A stretch of 64,000 nt of DNA from Mesorhizobium sp. B2-1-8 (GTDB lineage Bacteria > Pseudomonadota > Alphaproteobacteria > Rhizobiales > Rhizobiaceae), in contig NZ_CP083952.1 of NCBI RefSeq assembly GCF_006442545.2, positions 2,535,501 to 2,599,500 on the forward strand. Direction: 5' to 3'. Each line of letters begins with the position of its first letter. The first letter of the stretch is position 1. Of this stretch, positions 52,278-62,450 are shown piece after piece. A model generated the notes under the pieces. The model worked only from the letters and a program-made list of their open reading frames with translations. It did not search any database and was not told the DNA's origin. Both the position numbers and the translations under genes were made by a program.

Positions 52278-53459
52278 TCACGGGGATGGCCAGTGATAGT
52301 CAGGCAACTGCAAGGTGTCGGTAATTTCCCTTCCGAACGCCACACGTGCCAGTCCGGGGATTGCGAATTTGCGGAATAACAGGCCCAGTCGCGTTCTTGG
52401 TGCAAGGGCTCCAGCAAATCGCTCGGCACCTTGCTGCTTCGCGTTGATGTAATCCCGCAGGAATTCTTCGTATCGGGGAAAAGCTTCCTCGCACCGCCCG
52501 TCGGCCCTGAGCAACTCGCCTGCCAGCACATAGGCGGAAATCAAGGCCAGGGCCGATCCTTGTCCCGCCAAAAGGGACACGCAAAATGCGGCATCGCCGG
52601 TCAGGGCAATGCGGCCTCGAGACCAACTGTTCATCCTGATCTGGCTGACGCTGTCGAAATAGAGTTCGTCCGTACGATCCAACTCCTCCAGGATGCGAGG
52701 GCATTCCCAGTTTCCATCGCCATAACGCTCCCGCAGCATTTTCTTCTGCATGGCCAGCGCGACTGGCATGGCATCGCTGTCGACGGCAAAGACGAACAGA
52801 AAAAGCGTGCGGTTGTCACGAAGCGTGAAACGGCCGACCATTTGCCCAGGCCGCGCGTACATCAAGTATACGTCATCATCGCGCGGACGATAGCCACCCG
52901 CCTCGAAGGCCGCGACAGCGTAGCCGAGTTTCTTCTCGAACCTGGCCTGGGGGCCGAAGGCCAGCCGGCGAACGGCCGAATGTAACCCATCGGCGCCGAT
53001 CACCAGATCGAACTGACGCTCGGCTCCACCATGTAACCGAACCTTCACCCCGTCTGACTGCTCCTGAAGCCTGACGATCTCATCGTCGAAAATGACCTCG
53101 GTCGTGTTCTTGATCTTTTCGAACAGCAATCGCGAGAGATCGCTGCGCCCGAGCGTCACATATCTCCCATCCGTCAGATCGCTGAAGACGCCCGTGCCAA
53201 AACCGGCAAGCCGCTTTCCGCGATCATTCACGATGCGAACCTCGCGCACGTGGTAACCTACACGGTCGATGTCGGCACCAAGTCCCATTCGTTCGGCGAT
53301 GCGGTATCCGAGGCCCCAGAAGTCAATGACATATCCTCCGGTGCGTAGCCTTGGCGCTCGCTCAATCAGCGTTGGCTGGAATCCAGCTGCATCGAGCCAA
53401 AAGGCGAGGGCCGGCCCTGCAATTCCTCCGCCGGAAATCAGCACCGTTCGGCTATCCAT
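52278..53459 (-). CDS. FAD-dependent monooxygenase
   Basis: A 393-residue flavoprotein of the p-hydroxybenzoate hydroxylase type. FAD-binding VLISGGGIAGPALAFWL (7-23), DG motif VIGADGLHSAVRR (about 155), GD motif GRIALTGDAAFCVSLLAGQG (about 283). Such enzymes hydroxylate aromatic compounds or modify antibiotics such as tetracycline. The substrate cannot be told. Alone on minus, with no obvious operon. Confidence 0.88.
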   Translation of the reverse strand: MDSRTVLISGGGIAGPALAFWLDAAGFQPTLIERAPRLRTGGYVIDFWGLGYRIAERMGLGADIDRVGYHVREVRIVNDRGKRLAGFGTGVFSDLTDGRYVTLGRSDLSRLLFEKIKNTTEVIFDDEIVRLQEQSDGVKVRLHGGAERQFDLVIGADGLHSAVRRLAFGPQARFEKKLGYAVAAFEAGGYRPRDDDVYLMYARPGQMVGRFTLRDNRTLFLFVFAVDSDAMPVALAMQKKMLRERYGDGNWECPRILEELDRTDELYFDSVSQIRMNSWSRGRIALTGDAAFCVSLLAGQGSALALISAYVLAGELLRADGRCEEAFPRYEEFLRDYINAKQQGAERFAGALAPRTRLGLLFRKFAIPGLARVAFGREITDTLQLPDYHWPSP

Positions 53460-53779
53460 GCCAAAAAGCTAGCGGGCGCGACGTTCGAGGCAAGGGATCC
53501 ATGGACCGACGGTCGCAGAAGCGCCTCCGGCCGCCGTCGCCTCTTCAATCATCGCATTGCCACGATGTCATGATCTCGGCACGCCGATCGCCGTGCCCAT
53601 CTCGTGGCCTGCTTCGATCACGCAACAACACGTTCGGTTACAATTTCGTGAGGATCCCGCCGATGAGTCGATTCGCCCCATTGGCGCCATAAACGGATCG
53701 CTAGTTTTCCTCGTTGCATCAAGCTCCCTAAGGCTTTGCAAGAAAACGACTATTTGCCAACATTGCGCGGGAGGCGGAT
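53460..53779. other. Intergenic stretch between FAD monooxygenase and NEW3 gene
   Basis: About 320 bases. It must contain the promoters of the FAD monooxygenase (minus) and of the NEW3-ABC-lpiA operon (plus). GGAGG lies before the GTG at 53780. I saw no FNR or NnrR site here. Confidence 0.5.
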
Positions 53780-55009
53780 GTGAATCCTGCATCTATTCGT
53801 ATGTCTTTTCCCAACCCGACGACACAACTGGCTACAGCTCTGATAGGCCTCGGTCTGCTGTTGAACGTCGTCCCGGCGCGCGCCCAGCAGGCCGCGGCCT
53901 CGGGCGCGGCGCTTGCCGGCCAGATGCCGACCGGCCTGTGGCTGACGACGCCCTATCCGGAATTTTCCGCCCAGGTCGGCAAGGAGGTGAGCGTTCCCCT
54001 GAGCCTGGCCAACCATGGCCTGCCGCCCCAGCGTGTCGAGTTTGGCGTCGATGGCTTGCCGACCGGCTGGAAATGGGAAATCGACGGCGGCGGCAAACCA
54101 GTCTCCGCGGCGATCGCCGGCGCCGACAATACGGTCGGCCTGACACTGAAACTGACGCCACCGGCGGCCGGTGGCGTCAAGGCGATCGACTTCGCCGTCT
54201 CGGGCAAGTCCGGTGGCGAGGCCCTCAAACTGCCCATGCAACTGACCCTTGCCAAGACCGAGCCGGCGAAGCTGACACTGGAGCCGAAGCTGCCGGCGTT
54301 GCGCGGCACGGCCAAGTCGGCATTCGACTTCCAGGTCGACATTAAGAACGAGGGACAGGAGGACACGACGGTCAATCTCCTGTCGCGGGCACCATCCGGC
54401 TTTCAGGTGACCTTCAAGCAGGGCTACGGATCGCAGGAATTGACCAGCCTGCCGCTGAAGGCCGGTGAGTCGAAGACGCTCTCGGTCGGTGTCCAGCCGC
54501 CGGACAATGCCCAGGCGGGCCAGTACCCCGTCGACATCGCCGCCAGCGGCGGCAATGTCAGCGCCGATACGAAGCTGGTCCTCGACGTTACCGGCAGGCC
54601 AACGATCTCGCTTTCCGGTCCCCAAGGTCGGCTTTCCGGCAACGCCACGGCGGGTCAGGAACGGACCTTCACCTTTACGCTCTCCAACAATGGCTCGGCG
54701 CCCGCCCGCGACCTGAAATTGACGGCAAGCCCGCCTTCTGGATGGAAAGTGGCCTTCAGCCCCGAAAAGGTCGACGAGATCGCGCCTGGCGCTACGTCCG
54801 ATGTCGGCGTCTCGATGACGCCGTCCGCGCAGGCGATTGCCGGTGACTACATGGTTTCGGTCCGTGCCAATGGCGAAGGGACTTCCGACGACGCCAATTT
54901 CCGCGTCACGGTGCGCACCTCGACGCTGTGGGGCGTCACCGGCCTCGGCGTCATCGGCGCCTCGGCGCTGATGCTGGCTTTTGCCGTAACCCGGTATGGC
55001 CGGCGATGA
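53780..55009 (+). CDS. NEW3-domain exported membrane-anchored protein
   Basis: A 409-residue protein. Signal peptide ends near ARA-QQAAAS. The body is three repeated Ig-like beta domains of the NEW3 type (e.g. [60 protein letters not shown]), and a C-terminal helix ([20 protein letters not shown]) anchors it, ending TRYGRR. It may bind a polymer or lipid outside the membrane. Its stop overlaps the ATPase start as ATGA, so it belongs to the ABC exporter operon. GTG start with GGAGG 8 bases upstream. Confidence 0.85.
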   Translation: MNPASIRMSFPNPTTQLATALIGLGLLLNVVPARAQQAAASGAALAGQMPTGLWLTTPYPEFSAQVGKEVSVPLSLANHGLPPQRVEFGVDGLPTGWKWEIDGGGKPVSAAIAGADNTVGLTLKLTPPAAGGVKAIDFAVSGKSGGEALKLPMQLTLAKTEPAKLTLEPKLPALRGTAKSAFDFQVDIKNEGQEDTTVNLLSRAPSGFQVTFKQGYGSQELTSLPLKAGESKTLSVGVQPPDNAQAGQYPVDIAASGGNVSADTKLVLDVTGRPTISLSGPQGRLSGNATAGQERTFTFTLSNNGSAPARDLKLTASPPSGWKVAFSPEKVDEIAPGATSDVGVSMTPSAQAIAGDYMVSVRANGEGTSDDANFRVTVRTSTLWGVTGLGVIGASALMLAFAVTRYGRR

Positions 55010-55947
55010 ACACGGTCATCGAAGCGACCAGCCTGGTCAAGCGCTACGGGCGCATTGCCGCCGTCGACGGCATCGATCTTGGCGTCGGCAGGGGCGAGGT
55101 CTTCGGTTTGCTCGGCCCCAACGGTTCGGGCAAGACCACCACGATCCTGCTCTTGCTCGGTCTTACCGAACCGACTTCCGGCACAATTCGAGTTCTGGGC
55201 CTCGACCCGCTGCGCCAGCCGCTGGCGGTCAAGCGCAGGGTCGGCTATCTGCCGGATCAGATAGGCTTCTACGACCAGCTTACGGCGCGCGAAAACCTGG
55301 TCTACTCGGCGAGGCTCGCGGGCCTTGTCGCCGAGGAGGCGAACCGGCGCATCGCCGCGGCTCTGGAGCGTGTAAGGCTGGCCGATGTCGCCGATCGCCG
55401 CGTCGCGACCTTCTCGCGCGGCATGCGCCAGCGGCTCGGCCTGGCCGAAGTGCTCGTCAAGCAGGCCGAGATCGCCATCCTCGACGAGCCGACCTCGGGT
55501 CTCGATCCGCAATCGACGCAGGAACTGCTGGACCATATCCGCGAGCTTGCCGCCGATGGCGTCACAATCGTGCTCTCTTCGCATCTGCTTGGCATGATGC
55601 AGACGATCTGCGACCGTGTCGCACTTTTCCGAAAGGGCCGCATCGGGCTCATCGGCCGGGTCGACGACCTGACCTCGGAGGTGCTCGGCGGCACGCATGT
55701 GGTCGAGGTGGAAGCCGAGAAAACCGATCTGCGCCTCGTACTGGCGGGCACGCCGCATGTGTTGGGCGTGACACCTCTGAGGCCGGGGCGATGGCGCGTC
55801 CACACCGACGCCGACATCAGGGCCAACATTGCCCGGCTGGTCGTGGCGGCGGGAGGCGCGCTTCATGCCATGAGCATTCGCCAGTCCGGTCTCGACGAGG
55901 TCTATGTCCGCTTTTTCGAGGGAGAGAGCCATGACGCAGCGGCGTGA
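55006..55947 (+). CDS. ABC transporter ATPase (NosF/CcmA-like)
   Basis: A 313-residue ATPase. Walker [11 protein letters not shown], the ABC signature [15 protein letters not shown], Walker [16 protein letters not shown] and the H-loop [10 protein letters not shown] are all visible. Of the ABC-2 exporter class. Start at 55006 overlaps the NEW3 gene; the end overlaps the permease start by 17 bases. Confidence 0.94.
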   Translation: MNTVIEATSLVKRYGRIAAVDGIDLGVGRGEVFGLLGPNGSGKTTTILLLLGLTEPTSGTIRVLGLDPLRQPLAVKRRVGYLPDQIGFYDQLTARENLVYSARLAGLVAEEANRRIAAALERVRLADVADRRVATFSRGMRQRLGLAEVLVKQAEIAILDEPTSGLDPQSTQELLDHIRELAADGVTIVLSSHLLGMMQTICDRVALFRKGRIGLIGRVDDLTSEVLGGTHVVEVEAEKTDLRLVLAGTPHVLGVTPLRPGRWRVHTDADIRANIARLVVAAGGALHAMSIRQSGLDEVYVRFFEGESHDAAA

Positions 55948-56890
55948 AGGGTCGCCCTTTGTCGGCCTGTCGACGGTCGCGCTCAAGGAAGCGGCCGATC
56001 ATATGACCAGCGTCCGCATCCACCTGGTCATGCTCCTCGTCGTCTTGACGGCGATCGGCTCGGTCTATGCGGCCATCGGCCAGATCAAGGCGACGCTGGG
56101 CGAGGACCCGTTCCTGTTCCTGCGCCTATTCACCACGGCGCAGCCGCCGCTGCCTTCGTTTGTCTCCTTCCTCGGCTTTCTCATTCCCCTGGTGGCGATC
56201 GCGCTCGGCTTCGATGCCATCAACGGCGAATACAGCCGCCGCACCCTGTCGCGCATCCTGTCGCAGCCGATCTACCGCGACGCGCTGCTTGCCGGCAAGT
56301 TTCTGGGAGGGCTCCTGGTCATCGCCATCTGCCTGCTGGCATTGTGGCTGCTGGTCACCGGCCTCGGCATGCTGTTGCTCGGCCTACCCCCGAGCGGCGA
56401 GGAAGTCGCGCGCGGACTTGCCTTCCTTTTCGCGTCCTTCGTCTATGCCGGCGTCTGGCTGGCAATGGCGATGGCTTTCTCCACCCTTGTCAGATCGCCG
56501 GCGACATCGGCGTTGTGCGCACTCACCGTTTGGCTGCTGTTCACCGTATTCTGGCCGATGCTGGCGCCCCTGATCGCAGGTGTGGTCGTGCCGATCGATC
56601 CCCTCGATCCGATGACGGCGGTGCACCAGATCGGTCTCGAGCAGGCGATCGCCCGCGTCTCGCCCAACACGCTTTACGGCGAAGCCACGCTTGCGCTGCT
56701 CAACCCGGCGACACGCTCGCTCGGCCTGCTGTTCGCCGACCAGATGAGCGGCGCCGTGATGGGCGCGCCATTGCCGTTTTCGCTGAGCATGGCGCTCATC
56801 TGGCCGCAGCTTGCCGGCATGATCGCGGTGCTTCTTCTGCTGTTCACGATCGCATACGTATCGTTCCAGCGTCAGGAGATAAGGGCATGA
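55931..56890 (+). CDS. ABC-2 type permease (NosY-like)
   Basis: A 319-residue membrane protein with about six helices: [20 protein letters not shown] near 30, [20 protein letters not shown], the cytosolic [20 protein letters not shown] (a hallmark of NosY-type permeases) and a late TM pair. With the ATPase and NEW3 protein it forms a likely exporter similar in layout to nosDFY. The substrate is unknown. Confidence 0.9.
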   Translation: MTQRREGSPFVGLSTVALKEAADHMTSVRIHLVMLLVVLTAIGSVYAAIGQIKATLGEDPFLFLRLFTTAQPPLPSFVSFLGFLIPLVAIALGFDAINGEYSRRTLSRILSQPIYRDALLAGKFLGGLLVIAICLLALWLLVTGLGMLLLGLPPSGEEVARGLAFLFASFVYAGVWLAMAMAFSTLVRSPATSALCALTVWLLFTVFWPMLAPLIAGVVVPIDPLDPMTAVHQIGLEQAIARVSPNTLYGEATLALLNPATRSLGLLFADQMSGAVMGAPLPFSLSMALIWPQLAGMIAVLLLLFTIAYVSFQRQEIRA

Positions 56891-56939
56891 CGGCGCGAGC
56901 GCGGCACTTGCCTTCGAACCGCGCAATACCGGGATATCC

Positions 56940-59564
56940 GTGAACAGTATCTTGAAGTCGGCGGACCCGACGATCGGCTGCGAAGTCGCGCGGGCGCGCC
57001 ACTTTGGCGGGCCGCTTCGCCGCATCGCGGCGTCGCTCACCGTCTTCGTGGCCATCGGACTGACCATCGCCGGTTTCAGCGATGTCGTCCAAGACCTCGA
57101 TTACGAAGCTCTTGTCAGGGCGATGCGTCACATGCCCGCCGCCGCCATCGGCTGGTCGATCTGCGCGACGATCCTGAGCTTTGCCGCACTCGTCGCAAGA
57201 GACGTCTGTGCGGTTCGTTATGTTGGCGGCCGCACTCCTCTTTTGGCACCGTTTCTGGCGGGGTTCTGCGGCACCGCGCTGGGCAATGCCGTGGGCTTCG
57301 GCACCCTCACCGGCGCGGCGGTTCGATATCGTATCTATGGCGCTGTCGGCATCAGGTCGCGCGACATTGCCCGGCTGTTGCTATTCATTGCCGGAGGTTT
57401 CGGACTGGGACTTGCCGGGTTCGGCGGATTCGCCGGGCTGATGGAGCCGGTACCGGTCGCGCATCTCTTGGGATGGCGGCCGGAGTTGCTGAGACTGATA
57501 TCGGCGATGGCTCTCTCGGCGGCGGTGGCCATCGTGTTCTTCGGTCCGCGCGGCACCTTGCGAATAGGCGCGTTTTCAATTGCCGGCCCGAGCAGGATGC
57601 TCACGGCGGCGCAACTGCTGCTGGCCGCGACGCGCCTGACCGGTGCCGCGGCGGCGCTGTGGATCCTTCTGCCCGGCGCACCGATCGATTTCTTGACCTT
57701 TGCCGCGGTGTTCTCGGCCGCCACCGCCTTGGGCGCGGTGAGCAATCTGCCTGGCGGGATTGGGGTCTTCGAGGCCGTCGTGCTTTGGGCTCTCAAAGGA
57801 CAGGCTTCTCCCGATTCGATAGCAGCGGCCCTGTTGACCTATCGCGGCATCTATTTCGCCGTGCCGCTGGCGCTTTCCGCGGCACTGCTGGCAATCTTCG
57901 AGACCCGCCTTGCCATCGGCCACGAACGATCCCGCGACGATCGCCTTGTCCGAGCCGCCGCCGGTCTGGCACCGCGCTTCATGGGCGTCATATCTTTCGC
58001 GGCCGGAGTGATGCTGCTCATTTCCGGCGCAACACCTACTTTCGGGCACCGGCTGGCAATCCTGTCCATGCGGCTGCCGCTGTGGATTGTCGAGACATCG
58101 CACTTCCTCGGCAGTCTGTTGGGCCTTGTCTTCTTGTTTGTCGCTCGCGGTCTCTTCGAGCGGCGGGACGGCGCCTGGTGGATTGCGCTGGCGCTGGCAA
58201 TTGCGAGCCTGGGTTTGTCACTCGCCAAGGGGCTGGCCTATGGCGAGGCAGGTTTCCTTTCTTTCCTGATTGCTCTTCTTCTCACGACGCGGCGGCAGTT
58301 CGATCGTCCGGCCTCGATGCTCGAACAACCATTCACGATTGGCTGGTTCGTCGCGGTGGCAGTCATCCTGGTCGCTGCCCAACTGATCTTTTTTCTGGCG
58401 TTCCGCGACGTCGACTACACGGCTCACGACCTTTGGTGGCAGTTCGAATTCGACGCGCAGGCTCCGCGGGCATTGCGCGCCTTGCTCGGAGCAGCAGTCA
58501 TCGCGATAGCATTTGGCTTGTGGGAATTGCTTCGCCCGCCCAAGGGCCTTGCCTCGCCGCCCGATGCCGCCGCGCTCGCGCATGCATCGCGCATCATCGA
58601 CCTGCAGGGCCGCAGCGAAAGCCTGCTTGCGATGATGGGAGACAAGAGCTTGCTCTTTTCCACCTCCGGCAAGGCTTTCATCATGTACGGCAAGCGCGGG
58701 CGCAGTTGGATTGCGCTTTTTGACCCCGTCGGCCCGTGCGAGGAATGGACGGAACTGATCCGGCGTTTCATCGGGCTCGCTGACGGCCATGGCGGGCGGG
58801 CGGCTTTTTACCAGATACGCCCCGAGAGCCTGCCATATTACCTGGATGCCGGCCTGACCGTCATGAAGCTCGGCGAGGAAGCATGTGTGCCGCTCACCGA
58901 CTTCAGTCTCCAGGGCGGTGCGAAAGCCCATCTTCGTTATGCGCTCAAACGTGGCGAGCGCGATGGACTAACCTTCGAATTGGTGCCGCCGGATCGTGTG
59001 ACTTTCATCCTCGCCGCGCTGGAAACGATCTCGTCGGATTGGCTCGAAACACGGCGGAACGGCGAAAAAGGCTTCTCGGTTGCCGCGTTCGAACCACGCT
59101 ATCTCGAGTCCCAATGGGTCGCGCTCGTCCGTCAACATGGCGTGCCCACCTCTTTCGTCACCGTGATGACGACCAGTTCGGTTCGGGAAGCATCGACAGG
59201 GTTGATGCGGCACGCACGCGGCACGTCACCATACGCGATGGAATTCCTGTTCACGAATCTGATGCTTCAGCTCAAGGAACTGAATTGCCGTTGCCTCAGT
59301 CTTGGCATGGCGCCGCTCAGCGGCATCGAGTCTCCGCCCCTCTCTTCCCGCTGGAACAGGCTGGGGGCCATCATCCGGCACTATGGCAGCCCGTTCTACA
59401 ACTTTCGCGGCCTGAGACTTTTCAAGGACAAGTTCAATCCGATATGGGAGCCACGCTATCTGGCGGCGTCGGGCACGCTCAGTCCTTTCATGGCCCTTGC
59501 CGATGCCACCACTTTGATCGGCAGGGGGTTCAAGAGACCAAAGGAGCTTTCGAACCGTGAATAG
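56940..59564 (+). CDS. lpiA: LpiA, bifunctional lysyl-phosphatidylglycerol synthase/flippase (MprF-like)
   Basis: An 874-residue protein. The N-terminal half has about 14 transmembrane helices of the MprF flippase (e.g. NAVGFGTLTGAAVRYRIYGA; SNLPGGIGVFEAVVLWAL). The C-terminal 300 residues are the DUF2156 transferase domain, with KAHLRYALKRGERDGL and SPYAMEFLFTNLMLQLKE. It makes lysyl-phosphatidylglycerol, giving acid and cationic-peptide tolerance; in Rhizobium tropici and Sinorhizobium medicae lpiA is acid-induced. Starts with GTG at 56940. Overlaps the next gene by 8 bases. Confidence 0.93.
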   Translation: MNSILKSADPTIGCEVARARHFGGPLRRIAASLTVFVAIGLTIAGFSDVVQDLDYEALVRAMRHMPAAAIGWSICATILSFAALVARDVCAVRYVGGRTPLLAPFLAGFCGTALGNAVGFGTLTGAAVRYRIYGAVGIRSRDIARLLLFIAGGFGLGLAGFGGFAGLMEPVPVAHLLGWRPELLRLISAMALSAAVAIVFFGPRGTLRIGAFSIAGPSRMLTAAQLLLAATRLTGAAAALWILLPGAPIDFLTFAAVFSAATALGAVSNLPGGIGVFEAVVLWALKGQASPDSIAAALLTYRGIYFAVPLALSAALLAIFETRLAIGHERSRDDRLVRAAAGLAPRFMGVISFAAGVMLLISGATPTFGHRLAILSMRLPLWIVETSHFLGSLLGLVFLFVARGLFERRDGAWWIALALAIASLGLSLAKGLAYGEAGFLSFLIALLLTTRRQFDRPASMLEQPFTIGWFVAVAVILVAAQLIFFLAFRDVDYTAHDLWWQFEFDAQAPRALRALLGAAVIAIAFGLWELLRPPKGLASPPDAAALAHASRIIDLQGRSESLLAMMGDKSLLFSTSGKAFIMYGKRGRSWIALFDPVGPCEEWTELIRRFIGLADGHGGRAAFYQIRPESLPYYLDAGLTVMKLGEEACVPLTDFSLQGGAKAHLRYALKRGERDGLTFELVPPDRVTFILAALETISSDWLETRRNGEKGFSVAAFEPRYLESQWVALVRQHGVPTSFVTVMTTSSVREASTGLMRHARGTSPYAMEFLFTNLMLQLKELNCRCLSLGMAPLSGIESPPLSSRWNRLGAIIRHYGSPFYNFRGLRLFKDKFNPIWEPRYLAASGTLSPFMALADATTLIGRGFKRPKELSNRE

Positions 59565-60906
59565 GCTCTTCGCCTGCCTGCTTGCCGCGGCGGCAATGCT
59601 TTCTGCCACACCCGTCTTGGCGCTTGACGGTGGCCGCTTCGGCGACGTCCATGTCGCCTTGCCCGAGGGACCGATGCGCGGATACGTCGTGGTGTTTTCC
59701 GATATCGGCGGCTGGAGTGCTGCCGATCAGACTACGTTGGACGCTCTGGGCAAGAACGGGGCACTCGCGGTCGGCGTCGATACAAAGCTCTATCTCGACA
59801 GAATCGCCGATGGCGATCGCCCATGTGACAATCTCGTCGGCGACGTGGAGGCACTCAGCCGCCAGTTGCAGCGCACGCATGGCGGCCTTGAATATCACTT
59901 TCCGATCCTCGCCGGCGCCGGAGAAGGCGGCACCCTTGCCGGGGCCATTCTGGCGCAAGCGCCGGTCAACACGCTGGCGGGCGCCGTATCGCTGGACCCC
60001 AGCATCGGCTTGAGCGGCAAGCGCCCGGTTTGCGCGGGCGCACCGTCGACGCGCGGCGCCGGCGGCTACACCTATGGGCCGATTTCACCGCTGCACGGCT
60101 TCTGGGACGTCGGGCTGACGGCGTCCGAGCCCGCGAGCGCGAGAGAACACTTCGACCGGCTTCGCGCCGCAGCTACGCCATTGACCCTCCAGTCAGTCAA
60201 CTCCGGTAGTCGCGATGACATGTTGGCTGGGCTGGTCGGACCGCATCTGGACCAGGGAACGGCCCAGGGCGTGGCCGCCCTGCCACTTATAGAATTGCCG
60301 GCTTCGAAACCCTCGGGGCTGATGGCGATCGTGCTGTCGGGCGACGGAGGCTGGCGCGACCTCGACAAGACCATAGCTGAGGATCTGCAGGCGCGAGGGG
60401 TTTCCGTGGTCGGCTGGGACAGCGTTCGCTATTTCTGGAACGAGAAATCGCCGGAGCAAACGGCAGCCGACCTGGCGAGTGTCATTTCAGCCTATGGCGC
60501 GAAGTGGCATGCCGACAAGGTGGCGTTGATCGGTTATTCGTTTGGGGCGGACGTCCTGCCGTTCGCCTATGACGGGTTGCCCGCCGATCTCAGGCAGCGT
60601 GTCGCGATTGTTTCGCTATTGGGCTTCGCGGGCGCGGCCGATTGGAAGATTACCGTCGCCGGGTGGCTGGGAGCCCCGCCGAGCGCGAAAGCCACTCCCG
60701 TCGAACCAGCCGTCGGGCGCATGCCGGCTGCGGCCATTCAATGCTTTTACGGTGAGGAAGAGACCGACTCATTTTGCCCGCAATTGGTCTCCCGGGGCGC
60801 CGAGGTCATTCGGACGGCGGGCGGTCACCATTTCGACGGTGACTATTCGAGGCTGGCGGAACGTATCTTGGCTACCTTCGAACGCCATGCCGCGAAGCAA
60901 AAGTAG
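59557..60906 (+). CDS. atvA: AtvA/AcvB-like (VirJ-domain) periplasmic serine hydrolase
   Basis: A 449-residue secreted protein. Signal peptide cut near VLA-LDGGRF. Two alpha/beta-hydrolase-like halves; the second has ALIGYSFGADVLPFAYDGLP with the GYSFG nucleophile motif and a closing GGHHFDGDYSR with the catalytic His. AcvB/VirJ proteins hydrolyse lysyl-phosphatidylglycerol in Agrobacterium, and atvA is the partner of lpiA in rhizobia. GTG start at 59557, overlapping lpiA by 8 bases, fits a coupled synthesis-and-turnover pair. Confidence 0.92.
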   Translation: MNRLFACLLAAAAMLSATPVLALDGGRFGDVHVALPEGPMRGYVVVFSDIGGWSAADQTTLDALGKNGALAVGVDTKLYLDRIADGDRPCDNLVGDVEALSRQLQRTHGGLEYHFPILAGAGEGGTLAGAILAQAPVNTLAGAVSLDPSIGLSGKRPVCAGAPSTRGAGGYTYGPISPLHGFWDVGLTASEPASAREHFDRLRAAATPLTLQSVNSGSRDDMLAGLVGPHLDQGTAQGVAALPLIELPASKPSGLMAIVLSGDGGWRDLDKTIAEDLQARGVSVVGWDSVRYFWNEKSPEQTAADLASVISAYGAKWHADKVALIGYSFGADVLPFAYDGLPADLRQRVAIVSLLGFAGAADWKITVAGWLGAPPSAKATPVEPAVGRMPAAAIQCFYGEEETDSFCPQLVSRGAEVIRTAGGHHFDGDYSRLAERILATFERHAAKQK

Positions 60907-60984
60907 CTCCCAAATGTTGGCGGCTTCGTCATTGTGTACCGGTCAGGCTTTCGTGTGCCCGAAAGGCGGAAGACCAACCCGGGT

Positions 60985-61719
60985 TCAAAGCCCCAGATAG
61001 GCGCGGCGAACTTCGGGATCGTCGATGAGTTCCTTGGCCGCGCCCCGGTGCACGATATGGCCGGTCTCCATGACATAGCCACGGTCGGCGCCCGACAGCG
61101 CCAGATGCACGTCCTGTTCGACCAGAAGGATGGTCACGCCCTCGTCGCGGATGGTCCCCAGCACTGCCATCAACTGCTCGACCACGACCGGCGCCAGGCC
61201 AAGGCTCATCTCGTCGATCATCAGCAGGACGGGTGCCGCCATCAGCCCGCGCGCCATGGCGCACATCTGCTGCTCGCCGCCCGACATCGATCCGGCGAGC
61301 TGCTTCTTGCGTTCGCCAAGCCGGGGAAAGAGGCCGTATATACGCTTGAGATCGCGTTCCACGGCCGCCTTGTCGCTGCGCCGGTAGGCGCCCATCAAGA
61401 GATTGTCCTCGACGGTCATGCGGTCGAACAATTGTCGGCCTTCCGGCACCTGCACGAGCCCTGACGCAAACGCTTCGTCCGAGGTCATCGGCACCAGATC
61501 CCGGCCGGAAAATTCGATCTTTCCGGTGGCGGCGATCACACGCGACAGGGCGCGGAGTAATGTCGTCTTGCCGGCGCCATTGCCGCCGACCAGGGCGACG
61601 ATCTCGGCCTTGTGCACTTCAAGCGAAACGTTTCGCAGCACCGGCATGCCGCCATAACCGGCGCCAAGGTCGGCGACCTTCAGCAGCGGAGCCTGCCCTT
61701 TCTTCGCCGCGGCGCTCAT
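60985..61719 (-). CDS. livF: LivF-type ABC ATPase
   Basis: A 244-residue ATPase of the branched-chain amino-acid type. Walker A GGNGAGKTTLLR, signature MSGGEQQMCAMARGLM, Walker B VLLMIDEMSLGLAP. Closing LIDDPEVRRAYLGL is a typical LivF end. ATG at 61719 overlaps the livG stop as ATGA. Last gene of a liv-type operon on minus. Confidence 0.92.
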   Translation of the reverse strand: MSAAAKKGQAPLLKVADLGAGYGGMPVLRNVSLEVHKAEIVALVGGNGAGKTTLLRALSRVIAATGKIEFSGRDLVPMTSDEAFASGLVQVPEGRQLFDRMTVEDNLLMGAYRRSDKAAVERDLKRIYGLFPRLGERKKQLAGSMSGGEQQMCAMARGLMAAPVLLMIDEMSLGLAPVVVEQLMAVLGTIRDEGVTILLVEQDVHLALSGADRGYVMETGHIVHRGAAKELIDDPEVRRAYLGL

Positions 61720-62450
61720 GCGCGCCTCTTGCCGAGATAGGCCTCGACCACCGTCTTGTCGGAGAGCACCGCATCCGGCGCGCCGTCGGCGATCTTTTCG
61801 CCATGGTGCAGCACCAGCAGCCGGTCCGACAGGCTCTTGATCGCCTTGATGACGTGTTCGATCACCAGAATGGAGATGCCTTGATCTCGCACCTTGCGGA
61901 TGACGTCGATCACCTCGTCGATCTCGACATGGTTCAATCCCGCCATCACCTCGTCGCACAACAGAAGCTTCGGCTGCATGGCCAGCGCCTTGGCGAGTTC
62001 CAGCCGCTTGCGTCCCGGGCCGCCAAGTTCGTCGGCGCGCTGGTCGACGGATTTGCCAAGGCCGACGAAGTCGAGGTAGCCGCGCGCCCTTTCGCGCGCG
62101 CGGTTGAGATCGGCTTCGCCACCGCCATGGCCGAACAGCGCGCCGACGGCGACGTTGTCCAGAACCGACAGGCCGGGAAAGGGCCGCATGATCTGGAAGG
62201 TGCGGCCGATGCCGAGCCGTGCGCGCCGGTAAGCAGGCAGTTTGGCGATCGACTGTCCGGCGAAAATGATATCGCCGGAACTTGGCGCCAGCGTGCCGCT
62301 GATCAGGCTGACCAGCGTCGTCTTGCCTGCGCCGTTGGGCCCGATGACGCCGAGGATTTCGCCTTCGTCGAGCGTGAAGGAGACATCGTCGACGGCGATC
62401 AGCCCAGCGAAGCGGCGCGTGGCATGGCTGATTTGGAGGATCGTGCTCAT
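61716..62450 (-). CDS. livG: LivG-type ABC ATPase
   Basis: A 244-residue ATPase. Walker A GPNGAGKTTLVS, the insertion RARLGIGRTFQIMRPFPGLS typical of LivG, signature-like LGGPGRKRLELAKAL (GPGRK in place of LSGGQ), Walker B PKLLLCDEVMAGLNHVEID (DEVMAGL instead of DEPAAGL). These deviations occur in amide/urea relatives. ATG at 62450 overlaps the livM end as ATGA. Confidence 0.9.
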   Translation of the reverse strand: MSTILQISHATRRFAGLIAVDDVSFTLDEGEILGVIGPNGAGKTTLVSLISGTLAPSSGDIIFAGQSIAKLPAYRRARLGIGRTFQIMRPFPGLSVLDNVAVGALFGHGGGEADLNRARERARGYLDFVGLGKSVDQRADELGGPGRKRLELAKALAMQPKLLLCDEVMAGLNHVEIDEVIDVIRKVRDQGISILVIEHVIKAIKSLSDRLLVLHHGEKIADGAPDAVLSDKTVVEAYLGKRRA

